A stretch of DNA of 64,000 nt from Lapidilactobacillus wuchangensis (GCF_003946645.1 NZ_RHOU01000003.1:1-64000); one strand, 5' to 3'; numbered from the stretch's first letter, positions 18,092-26,318 are shown. Translations and numbers: made by a program. The notes: a model not told the origin generated them from the sequence alone.

Positions 18092-18949
18092 CTAGCGTTG
18101 CTGACCAAAGACCGTTTGTTTCTTGAAACGGCGCTTAGCACTCACGACGAGCAAAGCAATGTCACCAATTAGCAGAAAAATCAGCGCCCGGCTCAGCAGT
18201 TGCGTCCCCGTTCCTGCTGCCAAACTACTCCCAGCACTGGCAAACAGTTGACTAGCAAATAAAGCACTAGCTAGGACTAGCAAAATCAAATTAAGGCCCG
18301 CAAAACGATAAGCTAAGTTACGTAATAATTTCGAATTGGTCAAACTAAAAATGGCAATCACGATGGGTAACAGAATTAATAATTGACCGACCAATTTCAA
18401 CAACGTCGCTGACACCACAAAATTACTGCCTAACTGCTGACCGCCACTGGCCAACAATAAATGCGCTAAGCTGGCGGTACCCTGACTTTGAATAAAACCG
18501 TGACCATAAACACCTAACAAGCTAATAATGGCGGCAATTACCATCAGCCATCCCGTAAAGCCCAGGTGAGCCAATTTCGGTAAATGCAACTTGCTAAACA
18601 CTTGCTTCACCTTGCTGAAGAAATGACCTTGATGTTGGCGGCGCTTGGTTGGCTGCACGTGAACTTCCGTGGTCGTTTTAGTTTGCCCAGTGCGTTGTGA
18701 GCGTGATAAAGGAGCCTGCTCAGCGGAACTTGCTTGGTTAGCCGCATCACCAGAATGAATGGTAAATTGGCGCGTTGCCTCAGGATCAGGTGTGGTGGCC
18801 GCTTTAAGAGCATAACCACAATGGGCACAGAATAAGTCATCGGGCGTCACAACTTGGCCACAACGCGGACAAAAACGCGCGTCAGTTGACCGTTGTTGGT
18901 TCGCACCTTGTCCAGAATTTTCTTGCCATTGTTCAAATTTTCTCTGCAT
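18092..18949 (-). CDS. Second zinc-ribbon membrane protein (unknown function)
   Basis: 285 residues. A CxxC-CxxC zinc ribbon (FCPRCGQ and FCAHCGY) is followed by a basic, low-complexity linker to about residue 110 and about four hydrophobic helices (about 130-150, 180-205, 215-240 and 245-268). It has the same design as the protein at 688-1701 but with a basic rather than acidic linker, and little evident sequence identity. Single gene; function unknown. Confidence 0.75.
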   Translation of the reverse strand: MQRKFEQWQENSGQGANQQRSTDARFCPRCGQVVTPDDLFCAHCGYALKAATTPDPEATRQFTIHSGDAANQASSAEQAPLSRSQRTGQTKTTTEVHVQPTKRRQHQGHFFSKVKQVFSKLHLPKLAHLGFTGWLMVIAAIISLLGVYGHGFIQSQGTASLAHLLLASGGQQLGSNFVVSATLLKLVGQLLILLPIVIAIFSLTNSKLLRNLAYRFAGLNLILLVLASALFASQLFASAGSSLAAGTGTQLLSRALIFLLIGDIALLVVSAKRRFKKQTVFGQQR

Positions 18950-19054
18950 TATTTTTTACTCCTGAAAGTCTTTCTAAATCAATCATTAAATGACTGATCA
19001 TTTACTTTCTAATTCTACACAAAATAAGTTATTTGTCTGTTTTTTTAAGAAAAC

Positions 19055-19083
19055 TTGCTTAAAAATTAAAGATTTGCTATGCT
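19055..19083 (+). promoter_or_regulatory. Promoter of the sugE-type gene
   Basis: TTGCTT (19055-19060) and TATGCT (19078-19083) are 17 bp apart. This predicts transcription from about 19090 and a leader of roughly 120 nt carrying the structure at 19117-19192. Confidence 0.65.
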
Positions 19084-19116
19084 AGCTTCAAGAATTCATT
19101 ATCAAAATAAATATAT

Positions 19117-19192
19117 TTGCCGCCGGGCGAGAGAGTGCTCATTCCATTAGGTCATGTTGGAATGGGACGCTCTCTTTTTGTTTGGTCGGCAA
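19117..19192 (+). promoter_or_regulatory. Structured leader/attenuator of the SugE gene, candidate guanidine-type riboswitch
   Basis: An outer stem TTGCCG (19117-19122) pairs with CGGCAA (19187-19192), immediately upstream of the AGGAGG site. Inside it, AGAGAGTG (19130-19137) pairs with CGCTCTCT (19168-19175) and CATTCCA (19140-19146) pairs with TGGAATG (19158-19164). This inner hairpin is followed by TTTTT (19175-19179), so it can act as an intrinsic terminator. SugE/Gdx genes are commonly controlled by guanidine riboswitches (established). I could not match this leader to the class I, II or III consensus from memory, so class membership is open. Confidence 0.55.
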
Positions 19193-19208
19193 TCAGGAGG
19201 TCTGCATT

Positions 19209-19529
19209 ATGGCATGGTTATCTTTAGTTTTAGCAGGTTTATTTGAGGTTGTTTGGGCAACGACGATGAAGTTGTCCCATGGATTTAGCAAGCTATCTTT
19301 TACTTTAGCCACGATTGTCGGCATGATTGCCAGTTTTCTCTTATTGGCTCAAGTCATCAAAAAGTTACCAATGAGTCTCGCCTACCCAATTTGGACCGGA
19401 ATTGGGGCAGTTGGCTCAATTATTATCGGCGTGATCCTTTTTAAAGATCAATTAAGTCCACTGACTTGGTTCTTTGTGATCGTACTTTTAGTAGGCATCA
19501 TTGGCATTAAAGTGACCAGCGGCCGCTAA
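19209..19529 (+). CDS. SMR-family guanidinium exporter, SugE/Gdx type
   Basis: 106 residues, four membrane helices, normal SMR size. The N-terminus 'MAWLSLVLAGLFEVVWATTM' followed by KLSHGF matches the SugE/Gdx signature, including the essential Glu in helix 1 and Trp16-like residue. The C-terminal half has YPIWTGIGAVGS. Gdx proteins exchange guanidinium for protons. The start is the ATG at 19209 with AGGAGG 8 nt upstream; an upstream in-frame TTG at 19182 would include the ribosome binding site and is rejected. Confidence 0.92.
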   Translation: MAWLSLVLAGLFEVVWATTMKLSHGFSKLSFTLATIVGMIASFLLLAQVIKKLPMSLAYPIWTGIGAVGSIIIGVILFKDQLSPLTWFFVIVLLVGIIGIKVTSGR

Positions 19530-19537
19530 AAATTGAG

Positions 19538-19571
19538 CAAAAAGGCACTCAGTTATTGAGAACTGAGTGCC
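19538..19571 (-). terminator. Terminator between sugE and the SDR gene
   Basis: GGCACTCAGTT (19544-19554) pairs perfectly with AACTGAGTGCC (19561-19571). The T-tract is on the minus-strand side, so it terminates the SDR transcript and probably also helps end the sugE transcript. Confidence 0.75.
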
Positions 19572-19638
19572 AGCAAACGACGAGCCCTTTAATTTAATTA
19601 GTCATCAAATCAATATTAAGTCCCTACCTCACCAAAAT

Positions 19639-20406
19639 TTAAATCTTGGTCAACGGGACCAGTAATTTTTGTGGCACCAATTTAGCGACCACCCGAAAAG
19701 CCTTATAGAAGATCATCATGGTATAGCTGGCACAGCCTGCCTGGGCCACTTGAATCGTTTTGCGGGCAAACTTAGGAATATTTAAACTAGGTAGTAAGTT
19801 AAAAGCACCACTGCGACCAGCTTGGTTTAAGGCCTGATCCATTTCAGTTTTCATTCGACCAGGCATCACAGTACAGACCTTGATTTGTCGCGGCTTAAGC
19901 TCCTCGCGTAAGGCTAAACCAAAACTTGTCAAATATGCCTTAGTCGCACTATATACCGCCAAATTTGGATTAGGGACAAAAGATGAGGCTGATGAAACCA
20001 AAAGGATAAAACTGTCTTGAGTTAAATACGGCAAACACGTTCGAATAAATGAAGTCGTACCATTTACATTTAAATCAATCATTTTTTGAATTTTTTCAAT
20101 TTGCATTTGATCAACTGAACCATTATAGGCCAGACCTGCATTAGCGATTAAAGCAGATATCTGTGGCTGTTCTTGCGCGAGTAATTGGTTAAGTTCGAGA
20201 TAACTAGTCCTTTCAGAAAGATCCAATGGGACTATTTTAAATGTCATTTTTGGATGTTTCGCGGCAATCGCTGCCATTACTTGTTTTCTTCTTGCGACTA
20301 ACCAAATTTGATCAACATCTGGACATTCTTTTATGACTGCATCAATATACGCAGTCCCTAAACCTGAGGTAGCACCAGTAATAATAGCTACAGATATCCT
20401 ACTCAT
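19639..20406 (-). CDS. Short-chain dehydrogenase/reductase
   Basis: 255 residues. TGATSGLG is the NAD(P)-binding glycine motif, NAGLA the structural Asn motif, and Ser (SSASS) plus YSATK give the catalytic Ser, Tyr and Lys. It belongs to the classical SDR group that includes YqjQ/DltE-like oxidoreductases; the substrate is unknown. The ATG at 20406 is preceded directly by GAGAGG (very short spacing). An upstream TTG at 20451 is possible but lacks a good site. Divergent from the TetR gene. Confidence 0.82.
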   Translation of the reverse strand: MSRISVAIITGATSGLGTAYIDAVIKECPDVDQIWLVARRKQVMAAIAAKHPKMTFKIVPLDLSERTSYLELNQLLAQEQPQISALIANAGLAYNGSVDQMQIEKIQKMIDLNVNGTTSFIRTCLPYLTQDSFILLVSSASSFVPNPNLAVYSATKAYLTSFGLALREELKPRQIKVCTVMPGRMKTEMDQALNQAGRSGAFNLLPSLNIPKFARKTIQVAQAGCASYTMMIFYKAFRVVAKLVPQKLLVPLTKI

Positions 20407-20585
20407 CCTCTCAAAATCATTAAATTTTATGGCCGAGCAACCGTTGCACAATTTTCCAAAAAGTAGTTAACTTTAAATAAATTTGACTGATGAAAAATTT
20501 TAGACAGTTGCCAACTTCAAATAATAATGATATATTACCTACAACTTCAGAACCAGTGACAGAATGAGTCCTCAGTCCAAATTTA

Positions 20586-20605
20586 GACACTTTGTCAATA
20601 GTGTC
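20586..20605. promoter_or_regulatory. Candidate TetR operator in the SDR/TetR divergent region
   Basis: GACACT (20586-20591) and AGTGTC (20600-20605) form an inverted repeat with an 8-bp centre. TTGTCA (20593-20598, plus strand) lies inside it and is followed 17 bp later by AATTAT, a weak promoter for the TetR gene. Minus-strand TTGACA motifs also overlap. Autoregulation and SDR control are inferred. Confidence 0.5.
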
Positions 20606-20637
20606 AATGAATTCAATTATCAAGGAGCCAAATATAA

Positions 20638-21228
20638 TTGAAATACGACTTATCAAAAAAACCGACGCGTGGTGCCCAAAGGACATTGGCGGCTTTTACA
20701 AAGACACTATTTAACAGCATTGCCGAAAAGGATTTTGCCGAGATTAGCGTGAACGAAATCTGCCTAAGCAGCAACTACCCACGGGCCACTTTCTATAATT
20801 ATTTTGATGATAAGTACGACTTACTAAACTATGCTTGGTCTGTCTTGGCTCAACAAATTAAAGTCAATGAATTACAAAACGCTGACCAAGAATACTTACT
20901 TAAAGCGTATTTTAGCCAACTTTATGATTTATTTGTTGATCAAGGCACTTTTATCAATCAAATTATGAAACACAATTCTTATCAAGGCAGTTTAATGCAA
21001 AGCTTGATTGCCTACTTAAAGGGAGAAGTTTTGGAACTACTTAATAACTGCTTATTAAATAACCCTCAACTTAGTAATCCGAAAATTCCTTTGCCGTTGC
21101 AGGTCGAGCAAGTGACGAATACCCTAATTTTAATTTTGGACTGGATTTTTTTGCGAGAACATCCACTTACTAAAGAGCAGGCTTACCAGTCTTTAGTCCT
21201 CTTATTACAACCACTAGGAATCAAATGA
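20638..21228 (+). CDS. TetR/AcrR-family regulator
   Basis: 196 residues. The N-terminal HTH is visible in 'FNSIAEKDFAEISVNEICLS...YPRATFYNYFDDKYDLLNYAW', the classic TetR recognition helix pattern. The C-terminal ligand domain is helical and unassigned. Start TTG with AAGGAG 10 nt upstream. Divergent from the SDR gene, which it most likely controls along with itself (inference). Confidence 0.85.
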   Translation: MKYDLSKKPTRGAQRTLAAFTKTLFNSIAEKDFAEISVNEICLSSNYPRATFYNYFDDKYDLLNYAWSVLAQQIKVNELQNADQEYLLKAYFSQLYDLFVDQGTFINQIMKHNSYQGSLMQSLIAYLKGEVLELLNNCLLNNPQLSNPKIPLPLQVEQVTNTLILILDWIFLREHPLTKEQAYQSLVLLLQPLGIK

Positions 21229-21372
21229 TTTTGGGGCCCAACAGCTAAAACTAACAGTCGACAACCAAACATCTTGATGATCGTTCACTCGGGACGCTAT
21301 TTGACGGCTACTTTCATTTCGGTAAACAGGCCTGATTGATCATATTTAAGCACGTTAAAAATAGCGCCAATT

Positions 21373-21404
21373 AAAAAAAGCCGTCAATAATTGACGGCTT
21401 TTTT
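21373..21404. terminator. Bidirectional terminator after rplS
   Basis: AAAAAAAGCCGTCAAT - a - ATTGACGGCTTTTTT, a perfect stem with A/T tracts on both sides, sits between convergent TetR and rplS genes. Confidence 0.93.
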
Positions 21405-21415
21405 GCTGCTGAATC

Positions 21416-21763
21416 TTAACGTTTACGTTCTGGAATACGAGCAGCCTTACCACGTAATGCGCGTAAGTAGTACAATTTAGCACGACGTACACGACCATGA
21501 CGGATAACTTCAATCTTTTCAACACGAGGTGTGTGTAATGGGAATGTCCGTTCAACACCAACACCGTTACTGATCTTACGAACAGAATAAGTTTCGCTAA
21601 TACCAGTACCATGACGTTTGATAACAACGCCTTCGAATAACTGGATACGTTCGCGAGTACCTTCGACGATTTTGGCATGAACACGAACTGTGTCCCCAGG
21701 ACGGAAATCAGGAATATCGTCCCGCAATTGACTCTTAGTAATATCAGAAATTAATTGATTCAT
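21416..21763 (-). CDS. rplS: Ribosomal protein L19
   Basis: 115 residues starting [12 protein letters not shown], with '[16 protein letters not shown]' and the C-terminal basic '[16 protein letters not shown]'. The start has GAGGAG at good spacing; an upstream extension is unlikely because it contains the ribosome binding site. Last gene of the rpsP-khpA-rimM-trmD-rplS cluster, with its own likely promoter and leader. Confidence 0.97.
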   Translation of the reverse strand: MNQLISDITKSQLRDDIPDFRPGDTVRVHAKIVEGTRERIQLFEGVVIKRHGTGISETYSVRKISNGVGVERTFPLHTPRVEKIEVIRHGRVRRAKLYYLRALRGKAARIPERKR

Positions 21764-21885
21764 ACTATATTTCTCCTCTTCATCCAACATTCATACCTTG
21801 TTTCTACACCAAGACAGCGGAATATTGTTGTTATGTGGTCCTACCACAATGTTTAATACTATCACAAATCATTGAAGCTTGACAA
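21764..21885 (-). promoter_or_regulatory. Candidate rplS promoter and 5' leader
   Basis: Minus-strand TTGTCA (21880-21885) and TAGTAT (21856-21861) are 18 bp apart within the end of trmD. The leader then contains GTGGT-N3-ACCAC (21835-21847) and further weak pairing. Bacillota often have an L19 autoregulatory leader at this position; I see the position and a hairpin but could not confirm the consensus. Confidence 0.38.
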
Positions 21886-22611
21886 GTCGTCACGCTGATT
21901 TAATTGGCGGACTAATTTTTTAATGGTCGGATCATCGATCTTGGCTAATAAATCGGGCCGTTGTTGCAAAGTCCGCCAAACTGCGGCCTTCAACCGCCAT
22001 TCAGCAATTAAAGGATGATTGCCATTGGTTAAGACAAATGGCACTTCTTGACCTTGATAATCCGCAGGCCGCGTATATTGGGGATACTCCAGTAGACCTT
22101 GGGCAAAAGAATCGGTTTCAGCTGACTCCTGCTTGCCTAACACACCGGGAATTTGCCGGGCCAAAGCATCGATCATCACCATCGCTGGCAACTCGCCACC
22201 AGTCACCACATAATCACCTAATGAAACTTGATCTGTAGCCAAATCATAAACTCGCTGATCAAAGCCCTCGTAATGTCCACAAATAAATGTTAGATGCTGA
22301 CATTGGGCTAATTCAACTGCGTAAGCATGATCAAACTGCCGACCACCGGGATCTAAAATAATGGTTCGATCTGATGGCCCATGTTTAGCGGTCACATCGT
22401 TCAAAGCATCAGCAATTGGCTGAACTTGCAATAACATGCCGGCGCCACCACCATAGGGCGTATCATCGACATGATGTTGCTTGTTGGTGGTAAAATCGCG
22501 GAAGTTCGTCACATCAATTTTTAAAATACCATTTTCTTGCGCTCGACCAATTAACGATGACTGTAAAGCACCAAACATTTCCGGGAATAAACTTAAAATA
22601 TCAATTTGCAT
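21862..22611 (-). CDS. trmD: tRNA (guanine-37-N1)-methyltransferase
   Basis: 249 residues. It begins [13 protein letters not shown]. The trefoil-knot SAM site is visible in '[12 protein letters not shown]', '[13 protein letters not shown]' and '[10 protein letters not shown]'. It methylates G37 of tRNAs reading CNN/GG codons to prevent frameshifting. Normal length, 18 bp after rimM. Confidence 0.97.
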   Translation of the reverse strand: MQIDILSLFPEMFGALQSSLIGRAQENGILKIDVTNFRDFTTNKQHHVDDTPYGGGAGMLLQVQPIADALNDVTAKHGPSDRTIILDPGGRQFDHAYAVELAQCQHLTFICGHYEGFDQRVYDLATDQVSLGDYVVTGGELPAMVMIDALARQIPGVLGKQESAETDSFAQGLLEYPQYTRPADYQGQEVPFVLTNGNHPLIAEWRLKAAVWRTLQQRPDLLAKIDDPTIKKLVRQLNQRDDLSSFNDL

Positions 22612-22629
22612 GTTTGAACTCCTTAATCA

Positions 22630-23151
22630 TCAATCATCTAGCCCGGCCGGCACTTCGACGTAGGCCCGTTTTGCGGCCAAGTCGATTTTTAGAACCACCG
22701 ATTTCAAGTAAGGTAATAATAAGTCCGCCTGCTTGGGCCGCTGAATCACCCAAACATCGTTGGCGCCTGGTGCTAAAATTTCTTTCACGACACCAATCTC
22801 GGCACCAGTCGTCTGCTCAACCACTGTTAAACCAACAATATCCCGATAATAATACTCGCCTGGTGCCAAATGATGTTGTTCCGCCTCAGTTACATAAATT
22901 AAATGAGTTTTTAAGGGTAGCACTTGATCCAAATTATCATAACCAGTAAAAGTCAGTAAATGCATTTGTTGCTGACGGCGATGACTTTTAATGGTCAATT
23001 CCTGATAACGGCTGCCTAATTGGACAAATAACGGTTGGCCAACTTTAAAGCGCTTCTCTGGAAAATCAGTGGTTGCCATGACTTTCACTTCACCACGAAC
23101 ACCATGCGTATTCACGATACGACCAACTTGATAATAATTTTCTGTCGCCAT
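22630..23151 (-). CDS. rimM: 16S rRNA processing protein RimM
   Basis: 173 residues from the ATG at 23151 with GGAGG 5 nt upstream; a TTG 12 nt earlier lies in the ribosome binding site and is rejected. 'VGRIVNTHGVRGEVKV' is the RimM N-terminal domain, and the C-terminal PRC-barrel has 'LLLPYLKSVV.KIDL'. It binds S19 during 30S assembly. A terminator-like hairpin separates it from khpA. Confidence 0.95.
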   Translation of the reverse strand: MATENYYQVGRIVNTHGVRGEVKVMATTDFPEKRFKVGQPLFVQLGSRYQELTIKSHRRQQQMHLLTFTGYDNLDQVLPLKTHLIYVTEAEQHHLAPGEYYYRDIVGLTVVEQTTGAEIGVVKEILAPGANDVWVIQRPKQADLLLPYLKSVVLKIDLAAKRAYVEVPAGLDD

Positions 23152-23191
23152 TGTTGCCTCCAAGATTGAGTTGTCGGTACTATTTTCGATT

Positions 23192-23230
23192 CAAAAAAAG
23201 CCAGGATAAAAGAAAGTTTTATCCCAGCCC
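23192..23230 (-). terminator. Intercistronic terminator/attenuator between khpA and rimM
   Basis: On the minus strand GGGATAAAA and TTTTATCC pair around a short loop within GGCT/GGCT flanks, followed by seven Ts. It would end or attenuate the rpsP-khpA transcript before rimM-trmD. Confidence 0.8.
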
Positions 23231-23237
23231 GATCGTC

Positions 23238-23486
23238 CTAATTATCAAGAATATTTAAGCGAATTCGTTTACCATTATCTAAACGAATGCCATAAATTAA
23301 CGTCCGAATTGCTTGAGCAACCCGACCCTGTTTACCAATAATTCGACCGATATCTTTGCGGTTAACCGCTAAATTGTAGGTCACAAAATGACTATCTGCC
23401 GTAGTTGCAATTGATAATTCATCAGGTACCATGATTAACGGTGTAACAATAGCGCTGATCAAATTTTTAACTGCTTCCGTGGTCAT
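23238..23486 (-). CDS. khpA: KH-domain RNA-binding protein KhpA (YlqC)
   Basis: 82 residues, a single KH domain with the GKQG loop (GxxG) in 'DIGRIIGKQGRVAQAIR'. KhpA pairs with KhpB/Jag to bind RNA and affects cell division and elongation in streptococci and lactobacilli. It follows rpsP by 6 bp, the conserved order. Confidence 0.93.
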   Translation of the reverse strand: MTTEAVKNLISAIVTPLIMVPDELSIATTADSHFVTYNLAVNRKDIGRIIGKQGRVAQAIRTLIYGIRLDNGKRIRLNILDN

Positions 23487-23492
23487 CTGCTA

Positions 23493-23768
23493 CTACTTCT
23501 TTTCGAAACGAGCTTCGTGATACTTCTTCATGATACCTTGTGTTGATAACAAGTTACGAACAGTATCTGAAGGTTGAGCACCCTTTTGTAACCAGTCTAA
23601 GATAACATCTTCGTCTAATTTCAATTGAACGGGTTCTGAGATTGGGTTGTAGTAACCAACTTCTTGGATGAAGCGGCCATCACGAGGTGCACGTGAATCA
23701 GCAACAACTAAGCGATAGAAAGGTTTACGTTTTGAGCCCATGCGGCGCATACGAATTTTAACAGTCAT
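23493..23768 (-). CDS. rpsP: Ribosomal protein S16
   Basis: 91 residues beginning [20 protein letters not shown], the S16 signature, and 'YNPISEP' in the middle. TAGGAGG precedes the ATG. First gene of its operon with the promoter at 23805-23833. In related genomes ffh lies directly upstream, but here element E2 intervenes. Confidence 0.97.
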   Translation of the reverse strand: MTVKIRMRRMGSKRKPFYRLVVADSRAPRDGRFIQEVGYYNPISEPVQLKLDEDVILDWLQKGAQPSDTVRNLLSTQGIMKKYHEARFEKK

Positions 23769-23804
23769 AATTTAATTTCCTCCTAAAAATAACTAACATC
23801 AAAT

Positions 23805-23851
23805 AATATACCAAATTCAGGAACCGATGTAAAGTGTTTTTTCTTTACATC
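23805..23851 (-). promoter_or_regulatory. rpsP operon promoter with inverted repeat at the -35
   Basis: Minus-strand TTTACA (23828-23833) and TATATT (23805-23810) are exactly 17 bp apart. The -35 is embedded in a 9-bp perfect inverted repeat, GATGTAAAG (23826-23834) and CTTTACATC (23843-23851), loop 8. This may be an operator, or an end signal of the adjacent region. Confidence 0.7.
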
Positions 23852-23936
23852 TAAAAATACTTGACATGGAAAACACTTAAATATGCCAAATTATCAGGCC
23901 AATAACATTCAAAACAAGTAGGACTTGTGAAGTTGT

Positions 23937-24470
23937 AAAAACAGAACAGGTTCTGACTCCATTGCGGGCTGCTTGGCGTGGAACGCGGCCGGCATTGATT
24001 TGAGCTTACTGCTGCGCAACAATCTCAAATACAAGCCTTATCGTAAGTGCTAAAGCACCAACGATAATTTGGCGGCTGACGCCAAGATCCCTCCATTCCG
24101 TCTGGAGTTGAGATAGTTTACTTCAACTTTGTTGGTTGGTTAGGGCAATTGTAGTGAGACTGATCAACTTGATTTGAATTGCAACAATAACTGAATAGCA
24201 AATCAAAAAGTCTGTTCGACAATTCTGATTATTTAAATCTTGTCAAACAGGCTTAGTAATTTACATCAATCTGCTTTTCTAATTAGTGGTGCTCAATTCT
24301 GTTAGTTTATTCAGGTGGTTGCTGGGCGATTGGCGTCAGCTGTGAAATTATTCTTAGCGATTTATCGCTTAGAATAAGCCTCGAATTTGAAACAATTTGA
24401 TTTTCAATTGGTTCAAATCGACGGCCACGGCGTTCCACGCCCTCTAAATCGCCCAGCAACCACCTTCCTC
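23937..24470 (+). repeat. Element E2 of the structured repeat family, complete copy between rpsP and ffh
   Basis: Left end AAAACAGAACAGGTTCTGAC contains a palindrome. Left arm: outer stem CTTGGCGT 23972-23979 with ACGCCAAG 24079-24086; ATTTGAG 23998-24004 with CTCAAAT 24024-24030; apical TTATCG 24038-24043 with CGATAA 24062-24067, inner GTGC/GCAC around loop TAAA. Core: CTGTT-c-GACAA (24212-24222) with TTGTC-a-AACAG (24240-24250). Right arm, inverted: an 18-bp perfect lower stem 24313-24330 with 24448-24465; apical TTATTCT 24348-24354 with AGAATAA 24371-24377; ATTTGAA 24385-24391 with TTCAAAT 24412-24418. No credible coding sequence. The remaining 23852-23936 and 24471-24517 stretches are short flanks. 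Confidence 0.88.
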
Positions 24471-24517
24471 AATTGGGGAAGTCTCGGCAGAATTCTACAA
24501 ACACTGCCAATCAACCA

Positions 24518-25957
24518 TTACTTAGACTTAAATCGTTTAACCTTTTTCAAGCGCTTCTTCTTGTTCTTCTTTTGCTTGCGCACCATGGAATTCATCGCCA
24601 TCTTGCCCATGCGGCCTTGAATACCATCACCAAGCATCCCCTCCATACCTGAGAAGTTGCCTTTTGACATTTTGGTCATCATATCGCGAGACTGCTTGAA
24701 TTGCTTGATCATCCGATTAACTTCTTGAACATTACGACCAGAACCAGCTGCGATGCGTCGGCGCCGACTTGGGTTCAATAAGTCAGGATTTTCCCGCTCT
24801 TTAGGCGTCATTGAATAAACAATTGCCTTCAAATGGTCAATATCTTTCGGATCCATCTTCACATTCTTCAAAGCTGGATTATTGGCCATCCCAGGAATCA
24901 TTTTCATGATTTCATCCAGTGGCCCCATATTTTGTAATTGACTCATTTGATCAACGAAATCATTAAAGTCAAAACTATTTTCCTGAATCTTTTGGGCCAT
25001 CTTTTCGGCTTGATCAGTGTCGTAATCTTGTTGTGCCTTCTCGATCAGGCTCATCATATCGCCCATGCCAAGAATTCGGTCAGCCATTCGATCAGGATAG
25101 AAGACGTCTAATTGATCAAGCTTCTCACCTTGACCAATAAATTTGATTGGTTTACCAGTCACGGCCCGAATTGATAAAGCCGCACCACCACGGGTATCAC
25201 CATCTAACTTGGTCAAAACAACGCCAGTAACATCAAGCTGTTTGTTGAAACCATCGGCAACTTGAGTGGCGACTTGTCCAGTCATCGCATCGACTACCAA
25301 AAGAATTTCATTTGGTTGCGCCAACGTTTTGATGCGGGCCAATTCATCCATTAATTGTTCATCAATTTCCAGACGACCGGCCGTATCAATGATCACATAA
25401 TCATTTTTATTTTTGTCGGCTTCAGCTAAACCCTGCTTGACGATATCAACGGGATCATGATCAGTTCCCATTTCAAAAACTGGGACGTCCAATTGTTGAC
25501 CGACTGTCACTAACTGATCAACCGCGGCTGGTCGATAAACGTCGGCAGCAATCATTAATGGGCGCGCATTTTCTTGTTTTTTTAAACGGTTAGCCAATTT
25601 ACCAGCCGTCGTAGTTTTACCGGCACCTTGCAACCCGACCATCATAATGATTGTGGGAATATGTGGTGACTTATTTAGTGGCACGGCGGCCTCGCCCATG
25701 ACCTTAACTAATTCGTCATGAACAATCTTGATGACTTGTTGGGCTGGAGTTAAACTGTCCAGCACTTCCTTACCAAGGGCTTGCGTGCGAACCGTTTTAA
25801 CAAAATCCTTAACCACGTCAAAGTTAACATCGGCTTCCAGTAATGCTAGCCGAACTTCGCGCATGGCTTCGCGAATATCATTTTCATTAATTTTACCTTT
25901 ACGGCGTAACCCACTAAAGGCATTCTGTAATCGTTCTGTTAATCCTTCAAAAGCCAT
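24518..25957 (-). CDS. ffh: Signal recognition particle GTPase Ffh (SRP54)
   Basis: 479 residues: N domain, G domain with GLQGAGKTTTAGKLA (P-loop), DTAGR, TKLDGD, then a Met-rich M domain with 'SRRRRIAAGSGRNVQEVN' binding 4.5S RNA and signal peptides. It targets nascent membrane proteins to FtsY. It follows ylxM by 16 bp, and its 3' end is close to element E2. Confidence 0.97.
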   Translation of the reverse strand: MAFEGLTERLQNAFSGLRRKGKINENDIREAMREVRLALLEADVNFDVVKDFVKTVRTQALGKEVLDSLTPAQQVIKIVHDELVKVMGEAAVPLNKSPHIPTIIMMVGLQGAGKTTTAGKLANRLKKQENARPLMIAADVYRPAAVDQLVTVGQQLDVPVFEMGTDHDPVDIVKQGLAEADKNKNDYVIIDTAGRLEIDEQLMDELARIKTLAQPNEILLVVDAMTGQVATQVADGFNKQLDVTGVVLTKLDGDTRGGAALSIRAVTGKPIKFIGQGEKLDQLDVFYPDRMADRILGMGDMMSLIEKAQQDYDTDQAEKMAQKIQENSFDFNDFVDQMSQLQNMGPLDEIMKMIPGMANNPALKNVKMDPKDIDHLKAIVYSMTPKERENPDLLNPSRRRRIAAGSGRNVQEVNRMIKQFKQSRDMMTKMSKGNFSGMEGMLGDGIQGRMGKMAMNSMVRKQKKNKKKRLKKVKRFKSK

Positions 25958-25973
25958 TCTTATTCAACCATCC

Positions 25974-26318
25974 TTACTGAGAATCAATTAAGTGTTCAAA
26001 TTCTTTGAGTAATGACTTTAACTCGGCATCAGTTTGATAACGTTGCGTCACCACTGTATTTAATTTATTCACCAAAGTCACTTGTTGTTGGAAATGCGCC
26101 ATTAAATGCAGCCGTTCCTCATAACTTTGGAGAATTTTTTCGGTCCTCTTGATATTATCATAAACTGCTTGCCGACTCACCTCAAATTCCGCGGCAATTT
26201 CGCCTAACGAATAATCTTGACCATAATATAAATCAAGATAAGTCGCTTGCTTGGGTGTCAGCAATGGTTGATAAAAATCATAGAGCTCGTTGACATGTTC
26301 ATTAGGTACCAGATTCAT
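25974..26318 (-). CDS. ylxM: YlxM/p13-like SRP-associated DNA-binding protein
   Basis: 114 residues, with a sigma-like helix-turn-helix 'YSLGEIAAEFEVSRQAVYDNIKR'. YlxM (p13) proteins accompany ffh and ftsY in Firmicutes and modulate SRP. It shares one base with the end of ftsY, consistent with translational coupling. Confidence 0.93.
   Translation of the reverse strand: MNLVPNEHVNELYDFYQPLLTPKQATYLDLYYGQDYSLGEIAAEFEVSRQAVYDNIKRTEKILQSYEERLHLMAHFQQQVTLVNKLNTVVTQRYQTDAELKSLLKEFEHLIDSQ

Noticed and set aside
23937-24086. Arms of the repeats as simple intrinsic terminators
   Set aside because: The hairpins have no consistent T-tract, and their conserved internal sequences exceed what a terminator needs.
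24387-24620. Open frame spanning the end of E2 and the end of ffh
   Set aside because: It overlaps ffh antisense and the E2 right arm, with no start signal.
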